This document shows, piece after piece, positions 36,290 to 48,160 of a DNA stretch of 64,000 bases (positions are counted from its first letter, which is position 1; the number at the start of each line of letters is the position of its first letter). The DNA is from Chlamydoabsidia padenii (lineage: Eukaryota; Mucoromycota; Mucoromycetes; Mucorales; Cunninghamellaceae). Both the position numbers and the translations under genes were made by a program. The notes under the pieces were generated by a model. The model searched no databases and was not told the DNA's origin. It was given only the letters and a program-made list of their open reading frames with translations. The DNA lies in contig JAIWND010000006.1 in the NCBI GenBank assembly GCA_025330725.1, positions 186,001-250,000 of the forward strand, given 5' to 3'.

Positions 36290-38090
36290 ATGAATCAAGA
36301 CATAGAGGATACAGTGTTTTTATTCTCACCGGAGGAGTTTGCACGGTTAAAGAGAGCCCGAGTCGCATGCGGATCAATCTCGGTTTCATTCGACTTGATA
36401 GCGTTAATGGTGTATCTCTATTTGATCGTCTATCATCGATCACGGGCGAATCGACCTTCCTTGCGATTGGCGGCCTTTTGTTGCCTAGCCAATATGCTTG
36501 AAAACGTCTTTTACATTGTCATGATCAAAATAAATGGGCCACCAAAGCTCTGCATTGCTCTCCATTTTATGTCTAGTTATATGATCATTCTCGGGGTTAC
36601 TTTTTTGGCCTTGATCGGGATTAATCTCGTGCTGGTCTATGTTGTTAACTTTCGCCATCGTCATCTTTTGGAACGCATCTACTACCCTTATGCACTTGTT
36701 TATAGCGGCTTTGGTTTAATTGGTCCTGCTGTGCAGTATCGCATTTCACCTCAGCCGAGCAGTAGTGATGATGGTGATAATACTTGTTGGTATCACACTG
36801 CCGTGACCAGCCGATACAGTCAACCGCTAAATTATGTAAAACGCCGATTTTGAAACGCCGATTTTTTTTTTTTTTTTTTTTTTTTTTTGCATGAATCTCA
36901 CTTCCTCCTTTTTTTTTTTCTTTTTATAGATGTGGGTATATGGTTTTATTTTCTTCTCCACAGTGGTGGCTCTTATATCTTCCATTATTGCCATCACCAA
37001 ACTGATTAAAGACAACCATTTGATTACAAACATATTTAAGCATCGACGTAGAGGTGTGTCTTCTCAACTCCCTCAAGTGATCATTCGTTGCCTTTTATAT
37101 CCACTCGGTAATTAAAAAAAGACAAACGCATTGTCTTTTTTTATATATTTTGCTCACTATCTCTTTATGCAAGTTCCCTTGGTCACCAACTTTTTGGGGT
37201 TTCTGATGCAATGTATTATTTACGAGCCGAAGATGTACCCCGGTTATCCTTTAACATTGGCCAATAGTGTCCTTAGATCCTTAGGAGGCTTCCTTGTCGC
37301 CCTCATCTTTCTCAACGACCCAGTGATTACTGAGATTTTCACTGGATGGTATGACCATTGGTGCCATAAACATATTGGAGAGTATGTGATGGTGGAAACA
37401 AAAGCCAATGACTATATTCGCATAGTGGGTGATGCCGAGGACGCCCACCCCGCTGTTCTCGTGTCATTCCCACCAAGCAAAAGAAAAACAACAATGATCT
37501 CCGCGGTCCTCCAACCATTTTTCTTTTTATTTTATTGCTGTTTTGGAAGTATCCTACCAAACTCCCGACACCCCCTGAAAAGAGGATCTCATGAGGAAAC
37601 CAATGATAATGACAATAGGAACAATCTCGTCATGGGGATTGATTGTGAGGAATTGACTCGCACGATTTCAACCGACGACGACCATAGATTGCCCGTGTAC
37701 AACAACAAGGAGAAAACTCGACGCATTCCGATGAGGCGACTCAAAATACCTAATGAAACAGTAAACTGGTGCCTAGAGAATCGTTTATTAATGTCCAACG
37801 TCTTGGTAAGACGGACATTTTCCAAGCACATCATGGTGGAGGAACCAACCAATGGTTATTTCATTGTAGTAGATGAAAAAAGCGATGTCACGAGCTATCT
37901 CTTCATTTACTACCCTTCCGCAAACTTTGCAAAGTTTATCCATTTCCTTTTTAAGAATCCTATTGGTCGAGCTTTGCAACGAAACTCGAATGTGGTGGTT
38001 GATGTCAATATCTCGGTTGAACCCATGCAAGAGTGTCAGTATCAACATCATCACTCTACTTCTGCGTCCGATCCTACTGCAGAGTTATAG
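36290..38090 (+). CDS. Seven-transmembrane receptor-like protein (putative GPCR)
   Basis: Exons 36290-36835, 36930-37107 and 37174-38090 give 546 aa. Seven hydrophobic helices can be picked out: SISVSFDLIALMVYLYLIVY; LRLAAFCCLANMLENVFYIV; IILGVTFLALIGINLVLVYV; YYPYALVYSGFGLIGPAVQY; WVYGFIFFSTVVALISSIIA; RCLLYPLVPLVTNFLGFLMQ; LRSLGGFLVALIFLNDPVI. A Cys before helix 3 and a CW pair in the loop before helix 5 could form the usual disulfide. A cytosolic tail of about 250 residues follows, with an extra hydrophobic patch (LQPFFFLFYCCFGS). The layout resembles Git3/cAMP-receptor-like fungal GPCRs, but the family is not certain and no ligand can be named. Intron 2 ends in the unusual acceptor TGCAAG. 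Confidence 0.72.
36840..36865 (+). promoter_or_regulatory. Tandem bipartite element inside receptor intron 1
   Basis: Two head-to-tail AACGCCGATTTT units at 36840-36851 and 36854-36865, six bases after the donor site. They are of the same word family as the upstream elements but lie within an intron. Confidence 0.4.
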
Positions 38091-38251
38091 GTAGTTTACT
38101 CATATCCTCCCTTGTATCATATACCTGACTATCTGAATGTTCCGGATAGTGAACCTGTTGTTAATGTATTTTTAGAATTCATGCAAATTAAAAACCCGAT
38201 CATCAACCCTTTCTTATTTTTTTTTTTTTTTGTTCATCAAGGTGAACTCAT

Positions 38252-38264
38252 ATTTGAAACGGCG
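38252..38264 (-). promoter_or_regulatory. Bipartite element upstream of the first SET gene
   Basis: ATTTGAAACGGCG, about 55-65 bp before the ATG at 38317. Its place argues against the in-frame upstream ATG-like start at 38230. Confidence 0.5.
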
Positions 38265-38316
38265 ACTTTTTAAAATTTTGACGCTTGTTGCTTTTTCCTT
38301 CTCTTTTTCCTTAATC

Positions 38317-40481
38317 ATGGCTGATACCGATCTTTGCTCTTACGTCAATTGGATCAACGAAAATGGCGGATCTTTCAGCAAAATACAATTAGTAAAAGGT
38401 AAAATCTCTCCTCCTTGGAGCTTTGACGATCATGGTTACTCACCTTCACTTTGTTACTTTGATTATTATCGCTTGTGGGGCGAATGTATAGACACAGATG
38501 GAAACGGTCGTAGTGTTTTTGCAACAGAAACAATCCAAACCGACGATGCCTTTGCCACCATTCCCTTCAAGTTGGCGATTAGTGAACCTGTGGCGCGTCA
38601 AGCATTTCCTGGTCTGGAAAGATTCTCCTGCCGTATTGTGATGTCTCTGTTTGTTGCCCACCAAAAGGCTATTGACTCGTCCTTTTATGCACCTTATCTG
38701 AACATTCTACCCACTGACATCAAGACACCCTTCTTCTTTGACAACAATGACATGAAGTATTTGGAAAACACTAATTTGGCACTCGGCGTTAAGGAACGAT
38801 ACCAAAAACTACAACAAGATTTCGCAGACCTAATGGCAGATGCCTCCGTTAGTGATCAAGTAAAGGCATCGGTGACCTGGTAAGTATTAATGATAGGTAT
38901 GGATACCATGTTGACTCACCTTTAACTTCTTTTTTTTTTAGGGATCAGTTTTTGTGGGCTCATTGTGCAATCTCCTCTCGGTCGTTTCCTTACAAGCTGA
39001 TCGATCCCGCCTACTCAAACCCTTCTTCAGAAGTATTATTCCCATTGGTGGACTCTTTGAATCACAGGCCTAATACGAAAATCACTTGGTCTCGTAGTGG
39101 TGATGCGGAAACTGGCTCTCTTACCTTCGTGGCTGGTCAATCCTTTCCTGCAGGTGAGCAGGTATTCAACAACTATGGGCCCAAGGTAAGTGAATGATGC
39201 ACACACACTTACACCAAAAAAGAAAAATATCTAAATTGGATGTATTCTTATTATCAACTTTATAGTCGAATGAAGAACGTAGGTTGGACATATTTAGCCT
39301 ATAGCCACTATTACGTGTACTGACTTATGGATTATCATCTTCTTGGCTTTTATAGTACTTCTTGGGTACGGATTTTGTTTGGAAAACAACGAAGCTGATC
39401 ATATTGCCCTGAAACCGAACATCACCAGAGACCCCAAAGGTCCACAAAAGCTGAATATACTCCAACAATGCAACATATCTTCTGGTAATACTGACCCATT
39501 GACCCACTATGTACATCGTCATCATATCCCTGCTGCCTACTTCAAGATGATGCGCGTCTTTGTCATGAATGGTGTTGAATTGGCTCATTATGAACACTGC
39601 TCCGATCCTCATGCACTGGAATTCGTGGGCTTTAGAAATGAACTGGCGATGCTATCGGTGACCACTGGGCTGATTCAATCTCGTGTATTCGCTATGAAAA
39701 ATGATCAGTTGAACCGCGTTAATCCAACTTGGTGGCAAAAATATGCTCTGATCTATCGTGATGGTAAGACTGACAACAATGATTTTTTTTTTTCAATTGT
39801 ACTGATATATCTTTATTGATTACTAGGACAAGAAAACTTGTATAATCATACTTTGGATCTCATACAAGCGCGCAAATTACAGGTACTAAAGGCAATGAAG
39901 AAGGAACTGAACAACAATAATTGCGCATCTACTGCCCCTTTTATCAACATTTTGAATCCCAGCCATTATCAACTGTCTTTGAATGGAGACGAAATCAACA
40001 GCAACAACGACACAATCTTTGTACCATTGGAGGACGTCACGATCTCTCTGAAACGACTATTGGCGAATGATAAAGAATTCAAGGACGTCATTGATCAACT
40101 GTTTGAAGACATTGAAGAAGAAGAAGATGTTGTCTTTATGTTGGCTTTGATACATGAATCTACAAAAAGGGACAGCGCTTGGGCACCATTTATCAGGGCG
40201 ACTAGGATGGATAGGTAAATATGAAAATGATGAGAGGGTGTTTTAACATACATGTGGATCACTCACCCCCCTCTTTTTTTGTGTGACATAGGGCTGAACA
40301 ACGTGATGAAGAAACAATGATGGACTTGCAGGGTCTTTATGAATCTCTCTTCCCTGCATTCTCTGACGCCTTTCCATCTGTATTCGACCCCGCCATCTAC
40401 ACACCTGATAACTTCCTTTGGGCTGAAAATGTTATATCAAATTATACAATAGACAATCCTCTGGTGGTAGTCCCCCTTTAG
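38317..40481 (+). CDS. SET-domain protein-lysine methyltransferase (Rubisco-LSMT / SETD type)
   Basis: Exons 38317-38879, 38942-39185, 39266-39278, 39356-39763, 39827-40214 and 40292-40481 give 601 aa. A split SET domain is visible: GNGRSVFATETI near the start, then FLWAHCAISSRSFPY, FPLVDSLNHRPNTKITW and VFNNYGPKSNEELLLGYGF, the catalytic end of the family. A helical C-terminal substrate-binding region follows. Exon 3 is only 13 nt (39266-39278) yet is required for SNEELLLGYG. Within exon 1, 38399-38491 (93 nt) begins GTAAAA and ends TATAG; it is open and in frame but encodes an unfamily-like insert. If spliced, LVK joins DTDGNGRSVFA and the protein is 570 aa. The substrate is unknown. Confidence 0.83.
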
Positions 40482-40875
40482 ATATAGATCCCTTCTTGTA
40501 GTTTATCTCTAGTTTGTATATTATCAACTTTTTTTTATTTTTTATCAATGAATAAATTATCGTCTCTTCATTTATATTGACTCGTCATTGATGAATAATG
40601 TGTACTCTTTATCTCTTTCCTTCTTCATTCACATAATTTAGGCTCTCTTTTAATCATGTTACGACTAGAGTATCAAAGCTTGTATCATAATGACAGCCCT
40701 CCAAAAAAGACATGTTCGGAGTTTACTCATCAAACTGATGCATGAATCGCATTAAGGACGGATTTCAATCAAGTTTATTTTATTACAAGTGAGTTTAAAC
40801 ACAAAGCTACATAATATGCAATACAAATAATATATATAGAAGACTATTCTAAAGAGCATTTAAGACTAGACTAGA

Positions 40876-41560
40876 CTAGACGAGATTGTTGTATTTGCTG
40901 AGTAGTTGATCGTAGATGACATTCATATCAGCACAAGATTCTTCTTCAATGGCACACGAGATACTGATTTCGGCACCAGCAGACGTCAAAGTGGTGAATA
41001 TCCAAGCAGCAATACGCACCATGTTCCATGGCACACTTCCTTCCACCTATTGTAGACCCTCGACCATCCGAGCCAAGTCAGCGTTATCCATACCCATGGA
41101 CATATGTAATTCCAGAGTCATAAAAGATCAATTTTGCCCGCTTCTTTTGGTGTGATGACAGGTAAAAGTCGAGCTGATTTCAAAGTTTTTACCTTGAAGA
41201 TTTTCAATCGTCGACCATGCTATTGTCTTTTGACCAGGTTAGATTATCTTCAAAAAGGAAGAGACAACCAGGACACCAGAGTCGAAGTTACAAAAAGAAA
41301 TTCGTGTAAGCCTAGTCATAGCATTACTTGACTAGTTTGTCATAAGAGTTGAATATATTCGTTTCAGCAGGTGTCTTGAGTGGCAATAATATAAAGAAAA
41401 AGGTGGTTAGTCAATTAATGAAGAAGCAATTATCGTTCTTACCTTTGGTCAAATTATTTCACCACTTGACAAGGATTAGCAATCATCAGTAAGCGTGTAT
41501 CTTTCAAAAAAGTAAGACATTCCAATAAAACGTTTATGTTCAAGTTGAGTGGTTTAATGT
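40876..41560 (-). pseudogene. Decayed conserved-looking gene, minus strand
   Basis: A 56-codon open segment (41046-40876, ending TAG) reads VPWNMVRIAAWIFTTLTSAG then AEISISCAIEEESCADMNVI. It is preceded in the same frame by MDNADLARMVEGLQ and an in-frame TAG at 41047-41049. Further upstream, 41557-41450 encodes IKPLNLNINVLLECLTFL then KDTRLLMIANPCQVVK and a stop. These pieces look like real protein but are separated by stops and cannot be joined into one frame. The family was not recognised. An alternative is a live gene with introns that I could not resolve, since CAATAG before the last piece could be a splice acceptor. Confidence 0.4.
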
Positions 41561-42058
41561 TCTGCTAATGTGGAAGGTAAGAAGGAAGAGGGAGCAGTTT
41601 TAAACCCCCCCCATTTCATTGACTTCATTTTTACACCCCGACATTCGCATTTCGGTCCAAACTCAGCCGATCAATAGCGGGGTTTGACAAAGATATGTTC
41701 AAGCGCCGCCACTTAATTTATGTTCCAGATACCGAAAATAGGTTGATGAGTCAATGATGAGAAGACAACCGTCACTATCATTCTGTATCTTCAAAGTAGA
41801 TGGTCAATCATCGCACAAAAGTGGGCATGACCAAGCAAAAAATTAGCTTGAAACAAAACCGAAAACCATGTAGAGATCAAAGAAGTTCTTCCACCCACCA
41901 GGTGACAAGGGCGTGCGAATAAATCAAGGGCAAAGAAGTTGAATCCCAGATGATCCCGGCAAAAAACCCGTCCCTAAAATTTTTTTCTTTCCTTACTCTC
42001 CAAGCGACCAATGAAAATCCGTAGTGTGTTTGACACGGGACCACACTTGGATATTTAG

Positions 42059-42066
42059 TATAAAAG
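42059..42066 (+). promoter_or_regulatory. TATA box of IMP dehydrogenase
   Basis: TATAAAAG about 95-100 bp upstream of the ATG. Confidence 0.6.
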
Positions 42067-42159
42067 GACTTGCGAACTACTTCAAAAAATTCGAAGGGGG
42101 GTAACCCCCCTCCAAAAAAAATACCCTTTTCTAAATAAACATCACTCTTTACAAAAATC

Positions 42160-43949
42160 ATGTCTTTCTTGGCTCCTTCTCAAGCATTGTCTACTTTGAA
42201 TGAATATCAGCACCGTGATGGTTTATCCGTCGAAGCTCTTTTGGATGAACAATTGAGTGGTGGCTTGACTTACAATGATTTTTTGATCTTGCCTGGTTAT
42301 ATTGATTTCGCTGCCAATGCTACTAGCCTTGAATCCAAGATTACCAAGAACATTACTTTGCGTACTCCTTTCATGTCTTCTCCCATGGATACTGTCACTG
42401 AAGCTGACATGGCTATCTCTATGGCGGTAAGTTGTTTGATTAGTCAATATGCATGAATGGGTTTCTCTTTTTGCCCCCTTCTTTTTAACCCCGACTCATT
42501 TTTTTTTATCCCTTCTCTGTTTAGCTTTTGGGTGGTATTGGTATCATTCATCACAATTGTTCTGCTGAAGAACAAGCTGATATGGTCCGTAAAGTCAAGA
42601 AGTTTGAAAATGGCTTCATTATGGATCCTGTCGTTTTGTCTCCTTCTCATACTGTGGCCGATGTCAAGCAAATCAAGGAAACTCATGGCTTCTGTGGCAT
42701 TCCTATTACGGGTAAGTTGGGCGGCATTTGAAATTTTGGGTTTTTTCTCTTTTAATTTTTTTTTTCTCACCCTTTTGTCTTTCTTTCCCCTCCTTTTTTT
42801 TAATTATTATCATGAATCCTCCAATGAACAGAAACTGGCAAGATGAACGGCAAATTGGTGGGTATTGTGACCGCTCGGGATATTCAATTCCACATGGACG
42901 AATCTTCTACTCTGGAAAGCATCATGACCAAGGATCTTGTGGTGGCTCAAAAAGACATTACACTCGCTGATGCCAATCGCATCCTTTTTGATTCCAAGAA
43001 GGGCAAACTTCCTATTGTTGACGAAAATGGCTGCTTGGTATCCCTTTTGGCTCGCTCCGATTTATTGAAGAACCAAAACTATCCCTTGGCCTCCAAGAAA
43101 CCTTCTTCCAAGCAATTGTTGGTGGGTGCTGCTATCGGAACTCGTCCTGATGACAAGGAACGTTTGGGTCTTTTGGCTGAAGCTGGATTGGATGTCGTGG
43201 TATTGGATTCTTCTCAAGGCAACTCTGTGTACCAAATCGAAATGATCAAATGGATCAAGGAAAACTTCCCTGCTGTGGATGTGATTGCTGGTAATGTGGT
43301 GACTCGTGAACAAGCTGCTAATTTGATCGCTGCTGGTGCTGATGGTCTTCGTATCGGTATGGGTTCTGGCTCCATCTGTATTACTCAAGAAGTCATGGCC
43401 TGTGGTCGTCCTCAAGCGACTGCCGTGTACCGTGTGTCTGAATTCGCTGCTCGCTTTGGTGTGCCCACCGTGGCGGATGGTGGTATTGGTAATGTCGGTC
43501 ATATCGTCAAGGCTCTTGCTCTCGGTGCCTCTGCTGTCATGATGGGCGGTCTTTTGGCCGGTTGTGAAGAAGCTCCTGGTACTTACTTCTTCCGTGATGG
43601 TGTTAGACTCAAGCGTTATCGTGGTATGGGCTCCATTGATGCTATGACCAAGGTGAACAGCAAAGATGGTAATGCCGCTACCAAGCGTTACTTCTCTGAA
43701 GGTGATACCGTCAAGGTTGCTCAAGGTGTTGTGGGTAATGTCGTCGACAAGGGTAGCGTCCGTAACTACTTGACCTATTTGATCACCGGTGTCCAACACT
43801 CTCTTCAAGATATTGGTACCCTCTCTGTCGAACAATTCCACAAAGATGTCTCTGCTGGTAAGGTCCGCTTTGAAAAACGAACTGCTGCTGCTCAAATGGA
43901 AGGTGGTGTCCACGGTTTACATAGCTTTGAAAAGAAACTTTATGCTTAA
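42160..43949 (+). CDS. IMD: Inosine-5'-monophosphate dehydrogenase
   Basis: Catalyses the NAD-dependent oxidation of IMP to XMP, the committed step of GMP synthesis, in the cytosol. Exons 42160-42426, 42525-42711 and 42832-43949 give 523 aa, the normal length. [20 protein letters not shown] opens the barrel and [15 protein letters not shown] follows. A CBS pair inserted at about 120-240 includes [14 protein letters not shown]. The catalytic loop [19 protein letters not shown] has its Cys near residue 334, then [20 protein letters not shown] and the flap YRGMGS. The mycophenolate-contacting residues of the standard site appear conserved. Codon use is biased to the GGT/GCT/AAG set like RPP2, so expression is likely high. 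Confidence 0.97.
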
Positions 43950-44145
43950 TTAGCTTGTCGCTCTCATTTTATCCCATTTACTCATTAGTTAACTATTGTA
44001 TTCATTTTTTTTTATCATCATTCATTCAATCATCCTATTCATGTTTGCTTTATTTTTTTTTATCCACCAATCAATAAAAATCTACATGTCAATACCATTT
44101 ATTGTACCAATTGTGTCTTTTATATATGTTGAAGTGTATAGTCTT

Positions 44146-44180
<35 letters not shown>

Positions 44181-44520
44181 TGTGTGCGTGTGGAGGGTAA
44201 CAACTATACTACAGTAGGTCTAGGTGATCACTATTATCATTCACGTATATATAAAGGCATCAACATTTTTGATCCGTTTGTTGTAACCGTCATCCAGCTG
44301 GATCATTCCGTTTGTAACGTGTCGCCTGTCGTAGATTAATATGATGGTCGGCGGTGTTTCAATGTTGTCCAGTCAATCGTCGTATATGTTGGAGTTCTTC
44401 TTTTTTTTACCCTACTATACCTATGCCAAAGTCCCACTTGATCAGAGTACTAGCGATCCCATTTCTATTGTAAACGCCTAAAAAAAGCCAAATGAGTCGT
44501 GTAAGAGGGGAAGGCGCTGT
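43950..44520. other. Convergent intergenic region IMPDH / UBP2-like
   Basis: An A tract of about 28 nt lies at 44150-44178. A TATATAAAGG-like sequence sits at 44249 and an element-like word CGGCGGTGTTTCAA at 44349-44362, with no gene between or after them that could be identified. Confidence 0.45.
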
Positions 44521-47500
44521 TTATTTCACATAAGGGCGTTTATTGAGGACACTGTTATGTCGTGTGCTTGTGAAGGACATTTCAGTCAAAGAGTCGATGT
44601 CATCTTGTTTGACATAAACGAGGAAGTTACAGTTTGTGTTGGTTCCCGTCGTGTCTTTGAACACTTCATAGTGTTCGACCTATCATGCCCAAAATTGTAA
44701 GTCGACGTTTAAAAGTCATGGTTGTATTCATCGGCTTTACCTTTGTGACCAGAGAATCATTAAACTTCCACCAGCAGTTGGTTCGATAATCGAGTATATA
44801 AACCCAGTAGTGACCATAGTTTGCTTCACCTAATAAAAAAAAAGAAGTTGTTTTCGCCCCCTTTTTTTTCAATTTTCAATTTTTTAAAGCCATCCATTCA
44901 TTACCTTTATGCATGAAAACAGCATACAGTTGGTAAGCACAGTCAGTCAGATCGTCGTATTCATGCCTAATCTTTGTTTCATAATCATCCACTTGATCAA
45001 TATAGTCTAATAAAATAAGAAGGGTTGTTAGCGGCTTGACAAAGCGATCGTGGTTGTTAATTACCTTTGAAAGAGTTTTCCCCATTGGCGGCTTCTTGCA
45101 TTAAATGACTGACGGCATTGTCGACTTCGGTTGCATCATATTCAGGATGACCAAGTTCAAACCCACCTAGAAGCGAAGCCGACTTTTCAAGTATCCAAGA
45201 CATTGGCACATCAATAGATTCGCCAGGCATAGTCGATTTCTGTCAAAGAAGAATAAAAAAAGTTGGTATCCTTTTCTTGATCCCCCCCATGACTTACCAT
45301 TTCCACCGATAAATTCTTAATCTTCTGTAGACATTGCTGACGTTGTTGAGCCCAATTATCCACTTTTGCACGCCGAGTAGCCAAACGTTGGAAGTTGCTG
45401 TCCAGGTACCGATCCAAATAAATTGTTTTGTCGAATGATACGAAAGCATTAGACTTGTAAGTTGAATGAGTGGTCTTGTCGAATTGCACCCGTTGGACCT
45501 GAATTTGTAAGATTGGAGGAGAGTTAACAATGGTGACTTCCCGTATGGCTTCTTGACCGCCCTGATAGTTTTCCACCTTGTTGGCAAAGAAGTATTCATC
45601 CAGACCATCGTATAGCGTTTTTCGTTCCGAAGCATCCACAATAACATGGGAGAAGTTTTCTTCCATCACCTTTGAGAAGTTTCTTGTTGTATCACCTTTA
45701 CAAGAGAGTCTTTGACACATCTTGCCAAAAAAAAGGTGATGGATCAGGTTCCCGGTAAGCTCCATTCTGTTTTCCATTTTCTGAGGTGCCAAGGCCGCTT
45801 CCAGTAGATACATCATGTTGCCCATGCATTCGATCATATCCTGTTGTTTCCCGAGCGTCATCGTGTCGTTTGCTGCTGCTGTTGACGTCACCTTGAATTG
45901 CTGATCTGTCTCTTTTTTGCTGTCATTGCTTGGCTGATGTTCATCGTGGGTATCCATATTTGTATCAAAGGAGTGAGATTGTGTTGCTGCAGAGTTGTCA
46001 TCATCAAATTCATTGGTGCCTTCAGATTGTATGATAGCATATTCTTCCACCAGCGAGTTATCATCATCATCATCATCATCATCTTCAGCAAGTAAAGCCA
46101 TATTTGCCAGTGCCAATGTGGGTTCAATTTCATTGTCGGGAGTATACGCAAGCTGTATAAATAGACTTTGCAGGAGGTCAGTAACTAGTTTTGGTGTAAA
46201 GCCAATAGTAATAAGGTTAGATTTTTTTACGAAGTATACTGCCCCCCTTTATAATGACTTACATTTTTTAGCCTTCTTCATTGTTTTTCTATCTGATTGT
46301 ATGCTACCAACTACTTCTTTGCTTTTCCAATCTGCCTTGTTTACGGTTTTGACGTGGTTATCTTTGTTGATGATAGTTGTTTTGAGTGGTATAATCGTAT
46401 AATAATACTAAAAGGTATCGAGTCAATCAAACATATAGGTAGTAGAGTGAGTATTAGGAGCAATATATTGATAATTTTTTGTGGATGCTTTACCTGTAAC
46501 AAACTATTGAGATAGCAAGTATTGCCAATGTTCTTCAAGCCAACTGGTCTAAAAAATACAAGGATAAAAGGTCAGTAACTCCGCCTTTATCGTGATTATG
46601 CATCTGCGCTTTAATTTCCTTTACTTACGAGCTGACTTTTTGCCTTTTTCGGTTGCTAGATTCTAAAATAAAAAGGGTGTTAGTATAACAACCGACAAAT
46701 GTAAAGCCAGGTTATAACAGTTCTATTCACCTTGTTCCACTGATCCTATGCCATCGGTCAACGATTGTAGAATGGCCACGCTCTGACGAGATTCTCCAAT
46801 AATCTTGAGTTTCGCATCATGTGTTTTCTTTTGACGAGGACTATCTTGTACCTACCACCCGAGCACACAAACAAGGGATTAGTCAACATGCAATACGAAT
46901 TTACCCCGCAAATTACCTTGTATTGATGTGCGATCAAAATTGTTTCATCATCAATGTCCTTTTGCACCCCAAAGTATCGATAGGCGTTGTCCACATCCGT
47001 TTGCTTACTAGTACACCCTTTGTTATTTGCCGTCGCCAGTTCGTTTTCAAGAATTCTACCACCTTTCACCATGGTAATAGCCTTTAATGCATCTTGGAGA
47101 GTTGGTGGATTTATCATGTCGTGTTGTTCGTTTACTAGTTGTCGATAGGCCCACACAATCAGATCATCCGTCGCAGAAGAAGTGATACCAAGTAGATCGT
47201 AAGCATCCACCACCACATCCAGTCCGATTTGCTTCTTGCGGTCACCATATTCAACTGATTGTCGACATCCCAAAAGAGTGTCCAATATGATTAGGTTGGC
47301 AAGTGGATACTTGTTAGTTTGAAGTGTACGTTCCCCTTTGGTGGTGGTAAAAGGCGTGTGTTCAAGGATCCAGGCTGCTAGTTCTTCACAAACCATATAA
47401 AGTTTATTGTTGTCTACCTCTTTAGGTGCCATAAAGTAGCCGTTTTGATACGTGAATCCAATCAGTTCTAGTAGTTGTTTCCTATCAATCATTATAATAC

Positions 47501-48160
47501 AATTTGTGTTAGCTAGTTGTTATTGTTGAATCAATGTCTTCTTTCACTCGGTTTTTGTTTTACTTACGTAGTATCATTCAATCTAGCTCTTTCCGTAAAA
47601 TGTCCATTTTGAGTATTGATGTTACCAGGCATATTTTTCAAGTAGGCATGACACGAGACGAGTATTTCTGTAGTAGTTTGTGTAGTAGTTTCACCAGAAG
47701 GTGAGTCAGAGATATCTAAAAGAAACTTTGCAGGTACAACAGAATCCATAAAGACTAGTTCCACTTGGTCTTGACATCCGCAGCATTGATATTGTTGAGT
47801 TGATGCAGTTGACAATTGTGATTTGGTGATAATACTATGGTAATGGTGAGTTGCAAAGCCTTCGCCCGTACAAGTGTGTTGCAAGGAAGTAGAGGTAATA
47901 CAGAGCCAAGTATGACAAGTATGACAGAGGAATCTTGACGTCCACAATTGTGCCTTTGTTGAAGTTGGTGCTGATGCTGAGGTAAAACTAGTTCTCCCAA
48001 CGTTATTGTCAACAAAGTCGTTTTCCTTTTTCCTATCAAGAGGGAATGCTTGGCAAAGTCGAAAGTCGTGGAGGTGACCTGGTGAAGAGGACTTGTATTT
48101 CTTGAAGAGTGCTGAGGGAGTCCAAGCAGCTTGTCTTTGGCACGGGCTTGATTTATCCAT
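44521..48160 (-). CDS. UBP2: Ubiquitin carboxyl-terminal hydrolase, Ubp2-like
   Basis: Cysteine protease (peptidase C19) that removes ubiquitin; yeast Ubp2 acts with Rsp5. Exons 48160-47568, 47481-46917, 46851-46731, 46662-46629, 46548-46494, 46407-46263, 46184-45298, 45239-45065, 45006-44905, 44829-44741 and 44679-44521 give 974 aa. The Cys box PVGLKNIGNTCYLNSLLQYY (Cys near 449) crosses the intron 5 junction. The region around SPPILQIQVQRVQFDK fits the USP core. The His box is GEANYGHYWVYILD (His near 899). About 430 N-terminal residues precede the catalytic core, as in Ubp2. An Asp-rich run (EDDDDDDDDNSLVEEY) sits inside the catalytic domain. The 34-nt exon 4 encodes a basic NRKRQK patch. 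A GTAAGT-type donor is used in most introns. Confidence 0.88.

Larger units (their letters stand above)
40482..42159. other. 1.7-kb gene-poor region upstream of IMP dehydrogenase
   Basis: Holds the decayed minus-strand gene (listed separately), an (AGACT)n microrepeat at about 40865-40880, element variants at 40759-40768 and 41698-41708, and the IMPDH promoter with a TATA box. Confidence 0.5.

Noticed and set aside
36201..36443. Short ORFs overlapping the receptor start on both strands
   Set aside because: Frame shadows of the receptor's first exon; no start context or domain.
43062..43913. 283-codon antisense ORF within IMP dehydrogenase
   Set aside because: A shadow of strongly biased codons on the coding strand; low-complexity Thr/Ser/His composition and no known domain.
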